64,000 nucleotides of DNA from Halisarca cf. caerulea (Eukaryota; Porifera; Demospongiae; Chondrillida; Halisarcidae), in contig CAUJGJ010000397.1 in NCBI GenBank assembly GCA_963170055.1, positions 14,086,428 to 14,150,427 on the forward strand, read 5' to 3'. Numbering within the stretch: position 1 is the stretch's first letter; every line of letters begins with the position of its first letter. The position numbers and the translations under genes are program-made. Shown here in pieces: positions 24,805 through 32,677 of this stretch. Under the pieces are notes generated by a model that made no database searches, was not told the origin of the DNA, and worked only from the letters and a program-made list of their open reading frames with translations.

Positions 24805-26137
24805 ATGCATGCGTGTGTGTGTGTGTGTGTGTGTGCGCATTCACATATGCATGTATACTTGTATGTGTGCATACATACATGAATGTGTACACACGTGTTT
24901 GTACATGTGTGTATGCATGCATTTGTATGTGTGTATATATACATGTGCCATTCATGCATGAATTTCACCAGTATGTTCTGCCATGTGTGAATTTCAATGT
25001 ACATTGCAATTCACGATATTAATTGTACTCATTCTTTTTTCGACAGGTGCAGAACACCTGCTGGGAACTGCCTTAGTAGTAGCCTTTGCTCTGTTGAATA
25101 AGGAGCAGAGTATTAAGGAGCCCACGATACCCTCCCGATGCAAGTGTGTTTTGTACTGCTGTCCTGACGAAGACATTGCCAGAGAAGTTGCTGGTAAGCA
25201 CTCATGTAGTTCATAGAATTACTAATAATACGTTACTCTACAAATTGTTTATGGTTCATGCATAATTCATTGCCCATTCAGTACATTGTGAACCTAAACA
25301 GACTCACTGGCTTACATGCATTCTATAATTATGGTGTATAGTACCTCAATTCCTATGAGGTATTCCCCACAAGTGCTATATCTGTAAAATACAGTATGTA
25401 AGTAGTTGATGCAATTTCCAAAGAACAGTACATGTACATGTATGGTTTTAAGTTCACCAACATGTTGCTGTAAACTCACTAATATTTGATTTACAACACA
25501 CACTGATCATTGAAATTTCATACACACAGATTCTTTGGGTTCACGTTTTGAAGACATATGTGTGCTGCTGGTCAACAGTAGGCAAAGCTTTTGTGCAGGC
25601 AAAGAGATCTTCGGAGAGAATGCAGCTAAGATGCCCCCCAGGATTACTGGCTCTTCACAGTATTCGCTTATCTCTCGTGTGCGCCGGATGTCATCACATG
25701 CTAAAATGATCAGGGAAATGGAAAATAAGATCTACCTCAGATCAGAGTCAAATAAATTTCCGAGTTTATCACAGATTGCGGAATATCAACAGTACATTTG
25801 GAAGGCAGAAAAAGAGATATTATCGAAAGGTTACGATATTGTTGTCTGCACAGCCAGCGAAGCATCCAGTGAGAGAATCCGGCAATACTTCCAACCTGTT
25901 CAGGTGGTAGTCTACAATGCTTCAATGATCACAGAGCCTGAGACCTTCTCTGCCATCCATCAAGCTCTTCATGTGATTTTGATAGGAAACCACCATCAAC
26001 ATCCACCTCTACTCCACAGTGATGTATCTGCTCAGAATGGCATGAATGTGTCCCTCTTTGTAAGGCTGTACAAAATTATTGAGGATGAATATAATGGAGA
26101 AGTGGTTAAGTGCCCACTTTTATTAACTCTTAAATGA
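595..26137 (+). CDS. HELZ2-like: HELZ2-like gene 1, multi-exon model: CCCH fingers, SF1 helicase, RNB-like, degenerate second helicase
   Basis: Model exons: 595-661, 702-754, 7519-7862, 8772-8861, 9647-9798, 11993-12971, 13442-13639, 14551-14790, 15355-15430, 19847-23208, 23689-23804, 23939-24045, 24169-24309, 25047-25193, 25530-26137. Every junction is GT-AG and phases agree throughout. The order (CCCH fingers, helicase 1, RNB-like region, helicase 2) is that of animal HELZ2, a nuclear receptor co-activator and interferon-induced RNA helicase/nuclease in vertebrates. The visible product before the TGA at 23062-23064 is about 1,800 residues; about 420 more codons follow. The N-terminus is missing. 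Introns host a Gypsy element, a piggyBac element and many MITEs. It may be a living gene ending at the TGA, a gene decaying from its 3' end, or a polymorphic null. Start and promoter are not visible. Confidence 0.8.
828..1082 (+). repeat. 5' LTR of Gypsy element 1
   Basis: This begins TGTAATGTTG and ends AACGTTATA. It is repeated at 5194-5448 with only a two-base difference in the stretch around 872-880. The outer end abuts the ATTGC target duplication. Confidence 0.92.
1085..1097 (+). other. Primer-binding site, tRNA-Ser(GCT)-type
   Basis: TGGCGACGAGGAT lies 2 nt after the 5' LTR. The complement ATCCTCGTCGCCA is the 3' end of animal tRNA-Ser(GCT) with CCA added. The same 13 bases serve Gypsy element 2 at 50211. 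Confidence 0.75.
1113..5147 (+). pseudogene. gag-pol: Gag-Pol of Gypsy element 1, one frame with a single internal stop
   Basis: One frame runs from ATG 1113 to TGA 5147 and is interrupted only by TAA at 1368-1370 in the gag capsid region. Coding resumes in the same frame. Order along the frame: gag; a zinc knuckle region including CNKCGKPNHFSNVC; retropepsin with LIDTGAS; reverse transcriptase with KLDLRSGY and ISDDIII (an unusual version of the YxDD box); RNase H with TTDASPWG; integrase with an HHCC finger (HQGHQG...CIAC) and the DDE residues in NVDFCG, KSDNG and NAEAEN. The length of about 1,345 codons is normal for a one-frame Gypsy element. The stop would prevent a full polyprotein unless bypassed. 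Confidence 0.92.
5194..5448 (+). repeat. 3' LTR of Gypsy element 1
   Basis: This is the second copy of the 255-bp LTR, directly after a polypurine tract (5183-5193) and followed by the ATTGC target duplication. Confidence 0.92.
5581..6117. mobile_element. TA-flanked MITE with TACCG termini (copy 1)
   Basis: The left end TACCGTATTCTCTCTAAAAA pairs with the inverted right end, which reads TACCGCACTCTCTCTAAAAA on the minus strand. The inverted repeat is about 27 bp. The outermost TA on each side is the probable target duplication. The interior carries repeated ATTTTCGTC motifs and no coding capacity. A DNA transposon using TA targets is the likely mobiliser. Confidence 0.75.
6153..6462. mobile_element. 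Second TA-flanked MITE, about 310 bp
   Basis: The left end TACCGTATACGTACAA and the reversed right end TACTGTATGCATACAA continue into a shared GGATGAAACTTT core, giving an imperfect inverted repeat of about 43 bp. The short open frame inside (6173-6358) has no recognisable domain and I do not call it a gene. Confidence 0.6.
6775..7389. mobile_element. GCAGGT-family MITE, degenerate copy
   Basis: The left end GCAGGTATATGTATATGTTATGGC and right end TGCTATAATTTACCTG are diverged versions of the family termini. The interior from about 6800 to 7100 is clearly similar to 47880-48180 in the copy at 47568. It is non-coding and sits in the intron before the exon at 7519. Confidence 0.65.
7519..7862 (+). 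CDS. HELZ2-like: HELZ2-like gene 1, zinc-finger exon 3
   Basis: The acceptor is CTTTGCAG and the donor GTGAGT. The reading frame gives a Cys/His-rich block: CKECLDKN at the start, then CPTKAQ, and CYFPHNKVEEMLW near the end. The same arrangement (CLDCLW ... CSFPHNNVEEQLW) occurs in gene 2 at 61744-62096, which supports both as real exons. The CxFPH..EE.LW ending is a variant of the HELZ2 finger in which CxFAH is usual. The exon starts with two bases completing a codon from 754 and ends in phase 0. Confidence 0.85.
7863..8771. other. Intron 3 of HELZ2-like gene 1, with a pogo-type MITE
   Basis: This runs from donor GTGAGT to acceptor TATTATGCAG. It holds a diverged MITE at 8126-8308 that begins CAGTGAAACCTCT and ends AGAGGCTCTTCAG, the terminal pattern of pogo/Tigger derivatives, next to TA. 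I see no exon in the remainder. Confidence 0.5.
8772..9798 (+). CDS. HELZ2-like: HELZ2-like gene 1, linker exons 4 and 5 (8772-8861, 9647-9798)
   Basis: Exon 4 (30 codons, phase 0 at both ends) encodes EKLMEFRDLLASLCGG onward. Exon 5 encodes a segment ending NNYREKFNTLIACEQSTHEE, which fits the conserved helix before the beta-barrel and helicase core of HELZ2, MOV10 and ZNFX1 (NY..+...LL..EE). Exon 5 ends in phase 2 at GTGTGT and joins the exon at 11993 in frame. The intron between them carries a hairpin MITE (9140-9360). Confidence 0.72.
9140..9360. repeat. Hairpin MITE in intron 4
   Basis: Two inverted arms of about 60-70 bp share GACATATATCAGATTCTGTAT-type outer sequence and AAATGACAGCCA inner sequence, separated by a spacer of about 60 bp. 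It is non-coding. Confidence 0.6.
9820..10009. repeat. Hairpin MITE just after a splice donor
   Basis: The arms read ATACATACATGAGG ... ACAGAGTTTAGTTGGACTGA on the left and the inverse on the right, about 64 bp each, with a spacer of about 67 bp. The left arm starts only about 21 bp downstream of the exon 5 donor at 9799. Confidence 0.7.
10030..10460. repeat. Dispersed repeat, related to 45906-46745
   Basis: Shared blocks include TTACCCTTGTTCCAAG, GTGTCAATCCTACAT, TTGCTCGAATAGAG and ATGGCGGCCATG in the same order as in the copy at 45906. Neither copy has an open frame of note. Confidence 0.65.
11033..11907. mobile_element. MITE related to the GCAGGT family, in intron 5
   Basis: The left end GCGCGCAGGTGTGACATGTGCA and reversed right end CCGCGCAGGTATAACATGTGCA form an inverted repeat of about 22 bp. 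A CAAAATGGCCGCC block lies just inside, as in the other family members. Length is about 875 bp with no coding capacity. Confidence 0.65.
11993..15430 (+). CDS. HELZ2-like: HELZ2-like gene 1, helicase 1 exons 6-9
   Basis: Exons 11993-12971, 13442-13639, 14551-14790 and 15355-15430 encode a UPF1-like SF1 helicase. Visible motifs: Walker A GPFGTGKT; motif Ia ILIATHHKRTADEY; Walker B IDEGAQ; motif III AGDHKQ; the SLLERLDSLY and NNYRCHSAILCFPS blocks; ICVMTPTRYA; and the start of motif V (TAAVTYDIQG). Motifs V and VI are completed in the next exon (EYRAVFVCTSEP and IITRSQSLVIIVGNP). All ATP-binding residues are present, so this domain should be competent to bind and hydrolyse ATP. For exon 8 the acceptor at 14550 was chosen because it keeps the frame. 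A (GT)n tract lies in intron 7. Confidence 0.88.
14105..14184. repeat. (GT)n microsatellite
   Basis: An uninterrupted run of about 80 bp of GT dinucleotides in intron 7 of HELZ2-like gene 1. Confidence 0.97.
16105..18771 (+). mobile_element. Complete piggyBac element in a HELZ2-like intron
   Basis: TTAA at 16105-16108 and 18768-18771 is the canonical piggyBac target duplication. The ends are CCTTTTATCGAC on the left and CCCCTTATTGAC on the reversed right. A subterminal inverted block (AGAAGACCACTTAAGTGGCTC and its counterpart near 18736) lies about 20 bp inside each end. One intact transposase ORF fills the middle. The 2.66-kb size is standard. Orientation matches the host gene. Confidence 0.92.
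16632..18476 (+). CDS. piggyBac transposase, intact
   Basis: This DDE-type transposase excises and reinserts DNA at TTAA without a scar. The frame is open from 16593; ATG 16632 is preferred because it precedes an acidic N-terminal region typical of the family (MANKMNLSN, then D/E-rich). The DDE_Tnp_1_7 core is present with the three acidic sites in VDEAMVLFKGR, YMDNFFSSPS and GGVDLFDSRR. The C-terminal cysteine-rich domain (CRMCEDRRW, CCRDC, PLCPVPCFKLYH) binds the terminal repeats. About 614 residues with no breaks. With recognisable ends on both sides, the element could be autonomous. Confidence 0.93.
   Translation: MANKMNLSNVMKIMTNDDDSDWDESEDELVAADDEGVVDGYMESIMSPLDKLEASFENETDDVPVDEPASSLMHEEEPGSVIPLEDEPDTDLEMQPLATSSPEPQPPTSRLSNYFVHPLFTQKVGSLLFLTEDDDPVDFFEAIFGSDSFDAIAEQSNLYASQLGAGSEWTPTSSDEIRSFIGILLAMGIHKLPYLSDYWSQHPLLGAPGLTKYMPRDRFKAILRYLYLNDNTQALPRDDPNYDKLHKVRPLLDVVRVNTQAAYYPHRELAVDEAMVLFKGRSSIKQYMPLKPIKRGYKVWCLCDSRNGLAYDYKVYLGATVGSGDSLGEKVVLRLIEKIKGRSHEIYMDNFFSSPSLSLTLRNCQTYMIGTARVNRKGFPMALRNTKALGKAMKRGEHKSILIDEGRTECLIWIDNKPVAFLNAISDPKCTSTVKRTAKDGSRLQIPCPKSVELYNTFMGGVDLFDSRRKTYSCSRKAKKWWLRLFYFLLDMATTNAYIIHKESTTVKLTQKEFIMAVAERLISSYSSRKRPSIKSPPSGVRFQGHHFPDKQQTSHNCRMCEDRRWTIFCCRDCSSDHPVPLCPVPCFKLYHTVEKLPKKRVKSACKPSQDERL
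18986..19406. mobile_element. MITE with CAGTGGCGGATC termini
   Basis: The 15-bp ends CAGTGGCGGATCTAG and CTGGATCCGCCACTG are inverted repeats. A 17-base G run follows the left end, and G/C-rich runs recur inside. No clear target duplication was seen. Length is 421 bp, in intron 9 of HELZ2-like gene 1. Confidence 0.75.
19847..23064 (+). CDS. HELZ2-like: HELZ2-like gene 1, large exon 10: end of helicase 1 and RNB-like region
   Basis: The acceptor AATGTACAG leads in phase into EYRAVFVCTSEP and the motif VI segment IITRSQSLVIIVGNP. A linker follows, then an RNB-type region. It begins with a cold-shock-like stretch (GVVFAVIKQGNTRPVVCTVD) and continues through YPQGAAIAVFP, the strand VFLVRFHVVNVAD and a C-terminal part with LPKDVINSLSF. 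In active RNB nucleases the segment before the VGVHIADV-like strand carries a run of aspartates (DP..A.DLDDA). Here the corresponding stretch is VLQPDGVSTCAFSVE, so the metal-binding acids are missing. The frame ends at TGA 23062-23064, but homologous coding continues in the same frame to 23208. Confidence 0.82.
23340..23597. mobile_element. pogo-type MITE
   Basis: The left end CAGAGAAACCTCTATTGA lies beside TA. The right end TATTATAGAGGTTTCATTG reads as its inverse. An internal copy (ATAGAGATTTCACTGTA near 23540) suggests a nested or partly duplicated right end. It is non-coding. Confidence 0.6.
24571..24836. repeat. Compound (GT)n microsatellite, about 265 bp
   Basis: Long GT runs are interrupted by GCATGC and TATG units. 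The tract lies in intron 13 of HELZ2-like gene 1. The long open frames it creates on both strands are artefacts of the repeat. Confidence 0.97.
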
Positions 26138-26170
26138 ACTCTAATGTGGTTAGTGACACAGATGTATATG

Positions 26171-26174
<4 letters not shown>

Positions 26175-26223
<49 letters not shown>

Positions 26224-26307
26224 TGTGCATGTGCGTGTGTGTGTGTGTGTGTACGTGTGTGTGTGTACGTGTGTGTGTGTGTGTGTGTGCGTGTGTGTGT
26301 GTGCGTG

Positions 26308-26399
<92 letters not shown>
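26175..26399. repeat. (GT)n microsatellite at the 3' end of HELZ2-like gene 1
   Basis: GT runs with TACGTG and GCGTG interruptions begin about 38 bp after the terminal stop at 26137. This position fits truncation of the gene at the repeat. Confidence 0.97.
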
Positions 26400-26400
<1 letters not shown>

Positions 26401-27297
26401 AAATACATAGTACCACATATGTGTTGGTATGAATTTGTGTGTATGTGAGGAAGTATATTATATTAGTTGTAACCCATTTATAAGCATAGACTAAGTACAT
26501 GTGCACATATTAAATTGATCACTTAATTGGTATGTAGAAGCCCAAAGGGTCTATGCACGTGTCTGTTCCTGTGTACCATACCTATTTGGGGTACAACTAA
26601 CTTGTATCCCATGGTAACAGTTTGCATATGTTGGTTAGTTTAGCAAATTATAATGTTCGGCTAATATGGTAGGGTACCCCCAACTGTTTATAAAATTAGC
26701 ATACATCTATGGACCTGGCTACTTGTGTACACTAGATGGTGTGCACAGTATATGTACTCATAGCAGGATGTTTGATGTTAATGATATGGACAAAGCTAGC
26801 ACATCAGGATGCGAGCAGGCATGCATGTATACATGCATGCCTGTCTGTGCCAGCCATGCATGTGATATTCCCAGTTGATTCATGTGTACAAATATTGACA
26901 ATTGGGAAAGCCATATACCTTAAGGCTACAAATGTTAGTGTGTACTAACTTTAGCGAAATTAGCGAGGAGTCTCAAATTCACTAACTTAAGTGCCCTCTA
27001 ACAATAATACCCACCAATAAATGTATATACCCGCTATTATTTTGTATTATACAATTTGTATGCATGTACATGTACATATGCAAAGTCAGCGAAATAAACG
27101 GCAAACAGTGAACCAAATGCATGTAAAGTTTAAAAGGATCATTGGATTGTAACATACATTCATATTAATCATTTTCAATTTAAATGAACCCAAAAGCAAT
27201 AAAGATTTCTTCAAGCTGTACGCCGACAAGACTGATTCTTCTAGCCATATCTACAAGGCTTAGCTTAAGTTTTGTGATCTCATTGTTTCGTTTCTGC
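26400..27297. other. Intergenic stretch with no gene seen
   Basis: AT-rich sequence with short palindromic GCATGCATGTATACATGCATGC-like patterns around 26815-26840 and an AATAAA at about 27198. No missing helicase motifs IV-VI of the upstream gene were found here. Confidence 0.5.
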
Positions 27298-27599
27298 AGC
27301 TTTCTATATATACAGTATAGTACTGTAGATTGGAAAAGGATTGGGTACCCAGCATTGGTAAATTAAATGGTAGCATTTCCAAAAGATATACCCACTAAAT
27401 TTTGGTCACTGAAAAACACTAAAATTAGTACCCACTAACATTTGTAACCTTAAGGTAGTTGTATTCTTGACTAGAGATTTGTCTAAGTTTACACAGTTAG
27501 GGTGTTTATAACCAACTGTTGCTTGTTCCGATTGTGGGTGGTACTTGTTTTCAATGTCATCAATTAACGGCTGTTTTTAATGCATCATTGGACGTCTTT

Positions 27600-27880
27600 C
27601 AGATGACGGAAATATCACATATGAACAGAATGAGAGGAGAAGGCGACTTTTGTGACGTTGCATCTACGTATGCATGAACCATCACGAAAATGGCAGTTTT
27701 GTCAAGGGCGAAGATTAAGTCGCGTCACCGGACCTCTGTATAGATGCCTTCGAATCTCACCAAATCCCGCTTCGATGGAATCTTACGATGTTTTGGTTTG
27801 TGAAAATCGTTCCAGGCATAGTGCATCGGGAAATAACTTATGCCACTGCCTTTTAATAGTATGTTTATGTACGATCATGC
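27600..27880 (-). pseudogene. Frameshifted copy of the small minus-strand frame at 40795
   Basis: The minus strand matches the open frame at 40795-41073. It has one extra base in the stretch after CTGGAACGATTTTCA, which shifts the frame into a stop. The function of the parent frame is unknown. Confidence 0.4.
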
Positions 27881-28509
27881 TAAGAACCTGATGCTCCTTT
27901 GCAAATTGTTTTTATTTGAAGCTGCTTTCCACTTTATAGTACATTACTTATCATACAATAATGATTCCCTTGTATTTCAAATTCTGTATGCAGGTAAAAA
28001 GTGTCGGGTGCTTATGAACTTTTCTTCCTGTGTGTGCATTATAGCAGTTGCAGTAACATTAGCATGTGAATACAATAGCTGTAACTGCATGTATCAGTTT
28101 AATTGTATAATATTAAGTTTCTTGTTTATTACTATAGTCTAAGACTAAGTCTAGTGTTTATCTTATTTCATTAATTTGTTTGATGCATGTTATTAGTTAT
28201 TATAATTGAAGGCTAGGTCATATAATACTAGGCACAAGCTATATTAATTATATGGCATGTAATATGCCCAGTTTGGAAGATGAATTGAATTTATATAATA
28301 TTATAATAATATGTAATGTCAAACACACTGAATTGATCTAAGTTACATGGTATTATCCATTAATTTATGGACTTTGGGCAATTAATTGTGAGCTATTAAA
28401 GCTACTGAGTACTATATTATAGTACATGGCATTCCAGGATCTTCGAATGTGTGCCTGCCCACGTGTGTGAGTGCATTTACATAATATGTGCATATGCATG
28501 TGAGTGCAG

Positions 28510-28512
<3 letters not shown>

Positions 28513-28595
<83 letters not shown>

Positions 28596-28686
28596 ACGTG
28601 TGTCTGTGTGTGTTGTGTGTGTGTGTGTTGTGTGTGTGTGTGTGTGTGTATGTGGGTGTGTGTGTGGGTGTGGGTGTGTGGGTGTG
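28513..28686. repeat. (GT)n microsatellite, duplication copy 1
   Basis: GT runs with TTG and GGTG interruptions. It is the counterpart of the shorter tract at 41715-41805 in copy 2. Confidence 0.97.
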
Positions 28687-28774
28687 ACATGATTGTGTGA
28701 TTGCTAGTGATGGAAAATAATGTGCACGTGGCATATTTTAGTAATGGTATTTGCGAGTGTAGTGTACATTGTGC

Positions 28775-29389
28775 AGATGGCTTCAGTTGTTGGCTTGCAT
28801 GGGATCAAAAACTCCAGTAGAAGTTTGTAGCAACCCAGCCTCGATCAGAGTTGCAGCCTTATTGGTACACCCTCAGTTGCCAGGTAGTCACTAATCAATG
28901 CCTCCTTCCTGTGTATACCTCATGCCACCTTCTGCTCCACAGTGCATGTCTACCCCCATCCTCCCCTTTCTTCCCACCTGCTCTCAATGTCTGGATCCAG
29001 AATACACACATGTACACCGGCACATCCATACATGCAGAGTATTCATCAGTTTGGTCCATCCGCCTGAAATCGAAACTCCTTTTGATCAGCTCGACTATCC
29101 TCCATCATTGCATGCTGCATGGCATGTACCACCAAGGTCCCAATTCAAATCAAGGACCCATTCCAAATCAAGGAAGGGTCCCATTCAGAATCTTCATAAC
29201 ACGGATAGAACCCGGAGGTATGCCCCCTCAACAGTCAATGACTGTGCATCATCTACCGTGGGGTCGTACAACCCTCAGACACACCCAGTAGTGCCCGACA
29301 CACGGCAATTACGTCCCACTCAACCCAGCCCATCCACACCAACAGCCCCAGCTTCAGAGCTACCATTCACTGTCACCAGCATGACATGA
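28775..29389 (+). CDS. Candidate proline-rich exon(s), copy 1
   Basis: After an acceptor-like TTGTGCAG at 28775 one frame reads WLQLLACMGSKTPVEVC up to a donor-like GTAGTC at 28882. A second open frame (about 28898-29389) is rich in Pro, Ser and Thr and ends in SELPFTVTSMT. Both frames are kept in copy 2. The substitutions between copies do not show clear synonymous bias, so coding status is uncertain. No domain is recognised. It lies upstream of the CARD-like gene in the duplicated unit and might be part of the same or a separate gene. Confidence 0.3.
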
Positions 29390-30538
29390 GCCCAGTGAAT
29401 GGGAACAACCACTGGTTTGAAGGATTAGGAATAGAAATGTAGCCAGACATGCATAAGTACAATTAAATAGAATGTCGAATTTGACAAGGAAGCAAAGCAA
29501 GTGTTTGATTTTTCATTGTATTGTACCGAGAAGCAAGTTTCACCAACACAACACAATAATATGTTTCTGAAAACTTTAATGTTATTTGCTTACCGTATGT
29601 ATGACAGTCTCGATAATTATTATTGTGCATAATATAGCCAGTGAATTCAAATAATAGTATACACAGGCACGAATGTACTTACGCATGCTATCATAATATA
29701 GTGTGTTTTTATTGACTCATAAAGGTATGCATGCATGTGCTGTGTGTAATATGGTTAAAAATTAAATACTGTGCAATTAATGTGGCATGTAAGTGTAATA
29801 CTAAGCACAAAATTAATGCATGTCCAACGGGATTTGTGATTTGACAATGGCCAGCCAAGATGCATAAGAATGAAGATGCGCTGTGGTATATACATGATAA
29901 TAATGGTGTAGGCATTACATAATACAGGTACAGTGTAGTCCACTTACTTCATCCACTTAATTCAAAATTTTCATTTGCTTAATATGTAACATAAATAAAG
30001 CTTCAGTTCCCTACATACTTACAATACATTAATTTCCCCTTAATTCAAAAATGATGTAAAGGAAAATTATATTGTATATAATATATTAATAATAATATGC
30101 AGAATTAAGAAATGAAATCCAATTACTAAATACTCTAGGAGACTTTTGATAAAGATCCGGTCAGTTTACTGTATAGTCTTAAGTTTGTAAATGATCACTT
30201 TCCAGCTATATGCTGCTGATCACTTTTTATTGAAGTACAGCAAGTATATATATTCTTCTGAGCAGTTGCCTTATTATAATACTTCAGAATAATTGTCTTT
30301 GCATGTCTGAAACCTCGAGCTCCATCTATAAAATTAGCCCACATTAATTTTCAGCATCTGTACATATTCATTTTGCTGTGATGTCATCTTTTGTAGGAAA
30401 AGGGGAGCCAACATTATTAATTACTAGTTGTGAACCAAGTTCAGAACCTCGCGATTGCTAAAACGAAAATTGAATTTTGAAATAGAAATTGAATAGTCAA
30501 TGATCTTAGCGGAAATCACTAGCCAAAGGAGATTATTT

Positions 30539-30583
30539 ACACCAAACGTTTCGGCAGCCAACTGCTACCTTCATCAGTGGTAT
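30539..30583 (-). ncRNA. Hammerhead-ribozyme-like motif, left arm
   Basis: Mirror image of the motif at 31076-31120, encoded on the minus strand. The same helices and core bases are present. Activity is untested. Confidence 0.4.
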
Positions 30584-31075
30584 GATACAAGAGACAGTGC
30601 CTGAGCTTAAATAGTGGTGTATGACAGTTGTTGATGCGAGGTAATGAATAATATTAACTGTGGGTGATGAATAGAGTTAATAGAGAGATTGTGAGTGATG
30701 GTGAAAATATAGGTTTACATCAAGGTCTTGTATACTGTGGGGAGTGTTCCTAGTTCTCTGTTCAGGGATGAGGGTTCCTTCTGGATCATCCAGGATTCCA
30801 CTAAGCATCTCTTGGATGTGTGTGGACAATTGTACACACACATCCAAGAGATGCTTAGTGGAATCCTGGATGATCCAGAAGGAACCCTCATCCCTGAACA
30901 GAGAACTAGGAACACTCCCCACAGTATACAAGACCTTGATGTAAACCTATATTTTCACCATCACTCACAATCTCTCTATTAACTCTATTCATCACCCACA
31001 GTTAATATTATTCATTACCTCGCATCAACAACTGTCATACACCACTATTTAAGCTCAGGCACTGTCTCTTGTATC

Positions 31076-31120
31076 ATACCACTGATGAAGGTAGCAGTTG
31101 GCTGCCGAAACGTTTGGTGT
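31076..31120 (+). ncRNA. Hammerhead-ribozyme-like motif, right arm
   Basis: Helix I pairs ATACCA (31076-31081) with TGGTGT (31115-31120). The core CTGATGA (31082-31088) is followed by one extra A and helix II, GGTAGC (31090-31095) with GCTGCC (31101-31106). Then comes GAAAC (31107-31111), and GT with the predicted cleavage-site T at 31114. Helix III would be the minimal AC/GT, as described for hammerheads of Penelope-like elements, which work best as dimers. The extra A before helix II departs from the canonical core. Confidence 0.45.
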
Positions 31121-31209
31121 AAATAATCTCCTTTGGCTAGTGATTTCCGCTAAGATCATTGACTACAATGCTACCTAGCTGTTCAAGCCTTTTCTCAGAA
31201 ATTGAATAG

Positions 31210-32677
31210 TGTTCAATTCCATTTTGACTGCTGCTTATGAATTCAAAACTGATGTGTGTACTCATGCTTTGAGTTGTAATGCTACTAGTAGATTGAGTGC
31301 AATGGTATTACAATGGCCATGCAGATGCAAAGTTAGCAGTTTTGTTGTTTACTCATTTGCCACATGCTTGCAAGACACAGTGTGTAGACTACAGTATCAG
31401 TACTCGTGAACAAGGCTGTACGACTGTGTAACGTTTGTAATTTGTGACATTTGACATTCAAGTTGGTTGAGTCATGCATCAGTGATTGACTCAAATCTGT
31501 TCAGTTTTTATTTTTTCTGGTGACACTGCATTAAATTTGCAAAATAAATGGTCACTTTTCATTATATATGATTCAACTAAATTGCAATGCTTGGTTCAGT
31601 TTGGCCTGCTTGAACATTCAAATTGACAATAGCACTGAGCAATGCATGTTACATGTACCACTGCACATAATCTGCACAAGAAACCAAGTTGTAGTCCATG
31701 GCGCTAGAAGTATTATAATTATGCTTCCTCAACATAATGCTATAATTGTCAATTTTCCTGGACATATGCATTCGTGGACCTTGATTAATTCTGAACCAAT
31801 AATATTGTAATTCATGTACCACCACACAACTGCATGAGTGATAGAAACAAAGTTGCAAACATTTTTGGTTTATCGTTTGGTTCTATTTGAACAAGCAGTC
31901 CGTTTTTTTCAAGAATTCTTTAAAATTTCTTTTGAATCCATGAACTTCATCAATGATTCATTTAGAATGGAATTGCAAGGTTTCTGAAAGGTGGCAAATA
32001 ATTGGAATGGGGGGACAAATATTTAGAATCAACGACGGCAAATTATATAGAACCATCGAAAAATGGCCGTTTCTAGCTTGAGAACTGTTGCACCCGTTTG
32101 AGGATACCACATATACAAGGAAAAATGAAAAATTAATCTTCTTCCATGATTCGACGATTACTCGAACAAAATAAAAATGACAAAGGAACTGCAGTTTCTC
32201 CAGTACGGTATATCAATGGCCCAACAAATGGCAGAAAGAAGGTGGCCAGCCTGCGTGACGAATAATTAGGGTTTCTGACATACGTAAGATTAAAACACAT
32301 GCTATTTGGTCATCAATTAGAATACTTTTCATCCCTTTTGGAGCCCATGACAAATAATTGCAATGAAAAAAAATTAGAGCATATACGGTATATTCTCATT
32401 TGCTATATCAGTTTGAAAGTCCACTGATGTCACATTATAATAATACTTGGCATAGCGGTGCATGTTCCATACATGTACTACATACATCTCTCAGACTTAG
32501 ACTTCAACAAACAATAGTCAAGGTGAATACATTATGTACTCAATTAAATGTTTTCCTTGCTGTATTGCATGTACAATTTTAGAAAACGGCATACCGGCGA
32601 TACCAGCAAAAATGAGCTGCATGTATATATCAGGATGTTAAATGAAATGTGAAGTGTCAGTTTACATTCGATCAGGA
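31210..32677. other. Copy-1-specific non-coding sequence
   Basis: AT-rich with only short open frames and no recognisable domain. This is part of the 30425-33829 block that is absent between the matching points of duplication copy 2. Confidence 0.5.

Larger units (their letters stand above)
23065..26137 (+). pseudogene. HELZ2-like: HELZ2-like gene 1, post-stop region: degenerate, truncated second helicase
   Basis: The frame continues after the TGA to the donor at 23209, then exons 23689-23804, 23939-24045, 24169-24309, 25047-25193 and 25530-26137. All phases agree. LSQAQWNAVNVAMKHAFQLI matches the helicase Q-motif region. Where GPPGTGKT should follow, the protein reads HSSNGAEHLLG, so Walker A is gone. 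Walker B (DE) is VVYNASMITEPE, and motif III is ILIGNHHQHPP. The block AQNGMNVSLFVRL is family-like. The frame ends at TGA 26135-26137, just where the NYR.H motif should begin, beside a (GT)n tract. Motifs IV-VI are absent. This part cannot be an active ATPase. Confidence 0.75.
27298..30424 (+). repeat. Segmental duplication copy 1, left part
   Basis: This is collinear with 40488-43436 at high identity, including the (GT)n tract and the proline-rich candidate exon. Copy 1 is separated from its right part (37476-39927) by 7 kb not found in copy 2. The last shared bases are CATTATTAATTA at about 30413-30424. Confidence 0.9.
30497..31196. mobile_element. Near-perfect palindromic element with 13-bp target duplication
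   Basis: Arms of about 330 bp (30497-30826 and about 30834-31166) are inverse copies with few mismatches. A single-copy tail (about 31167-31196) follows. The whole is flanked by AGAAATTGAATAG at 30484-30496 and 31197-31209. Each arm holds CTGATGA...GAAACG elements that fold like a hammerhead ribozyme. Such motifs and variable-length target duplications are known from Penelope-like retroelements. No protein is encoded; the two mirror open frames of 84 and 66 codons are by-products of the palindrome. Confidence 0.8.

Noticed and set aside
24519..25022. Long open frames of alternating Cys-Val or His-Thr residues
   Set aside because: These are produced by the (GT)n tract in all frames and have no coding features. 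The same applies to 14025-14231, 26032-26506, 28412-28734 and 41575-41853.
30677..30982. Two identical 84-codon frames on opposite strands
   Set aside because: They are mirror images created by the palindromic element. No domain, and no reason to think they are translated.
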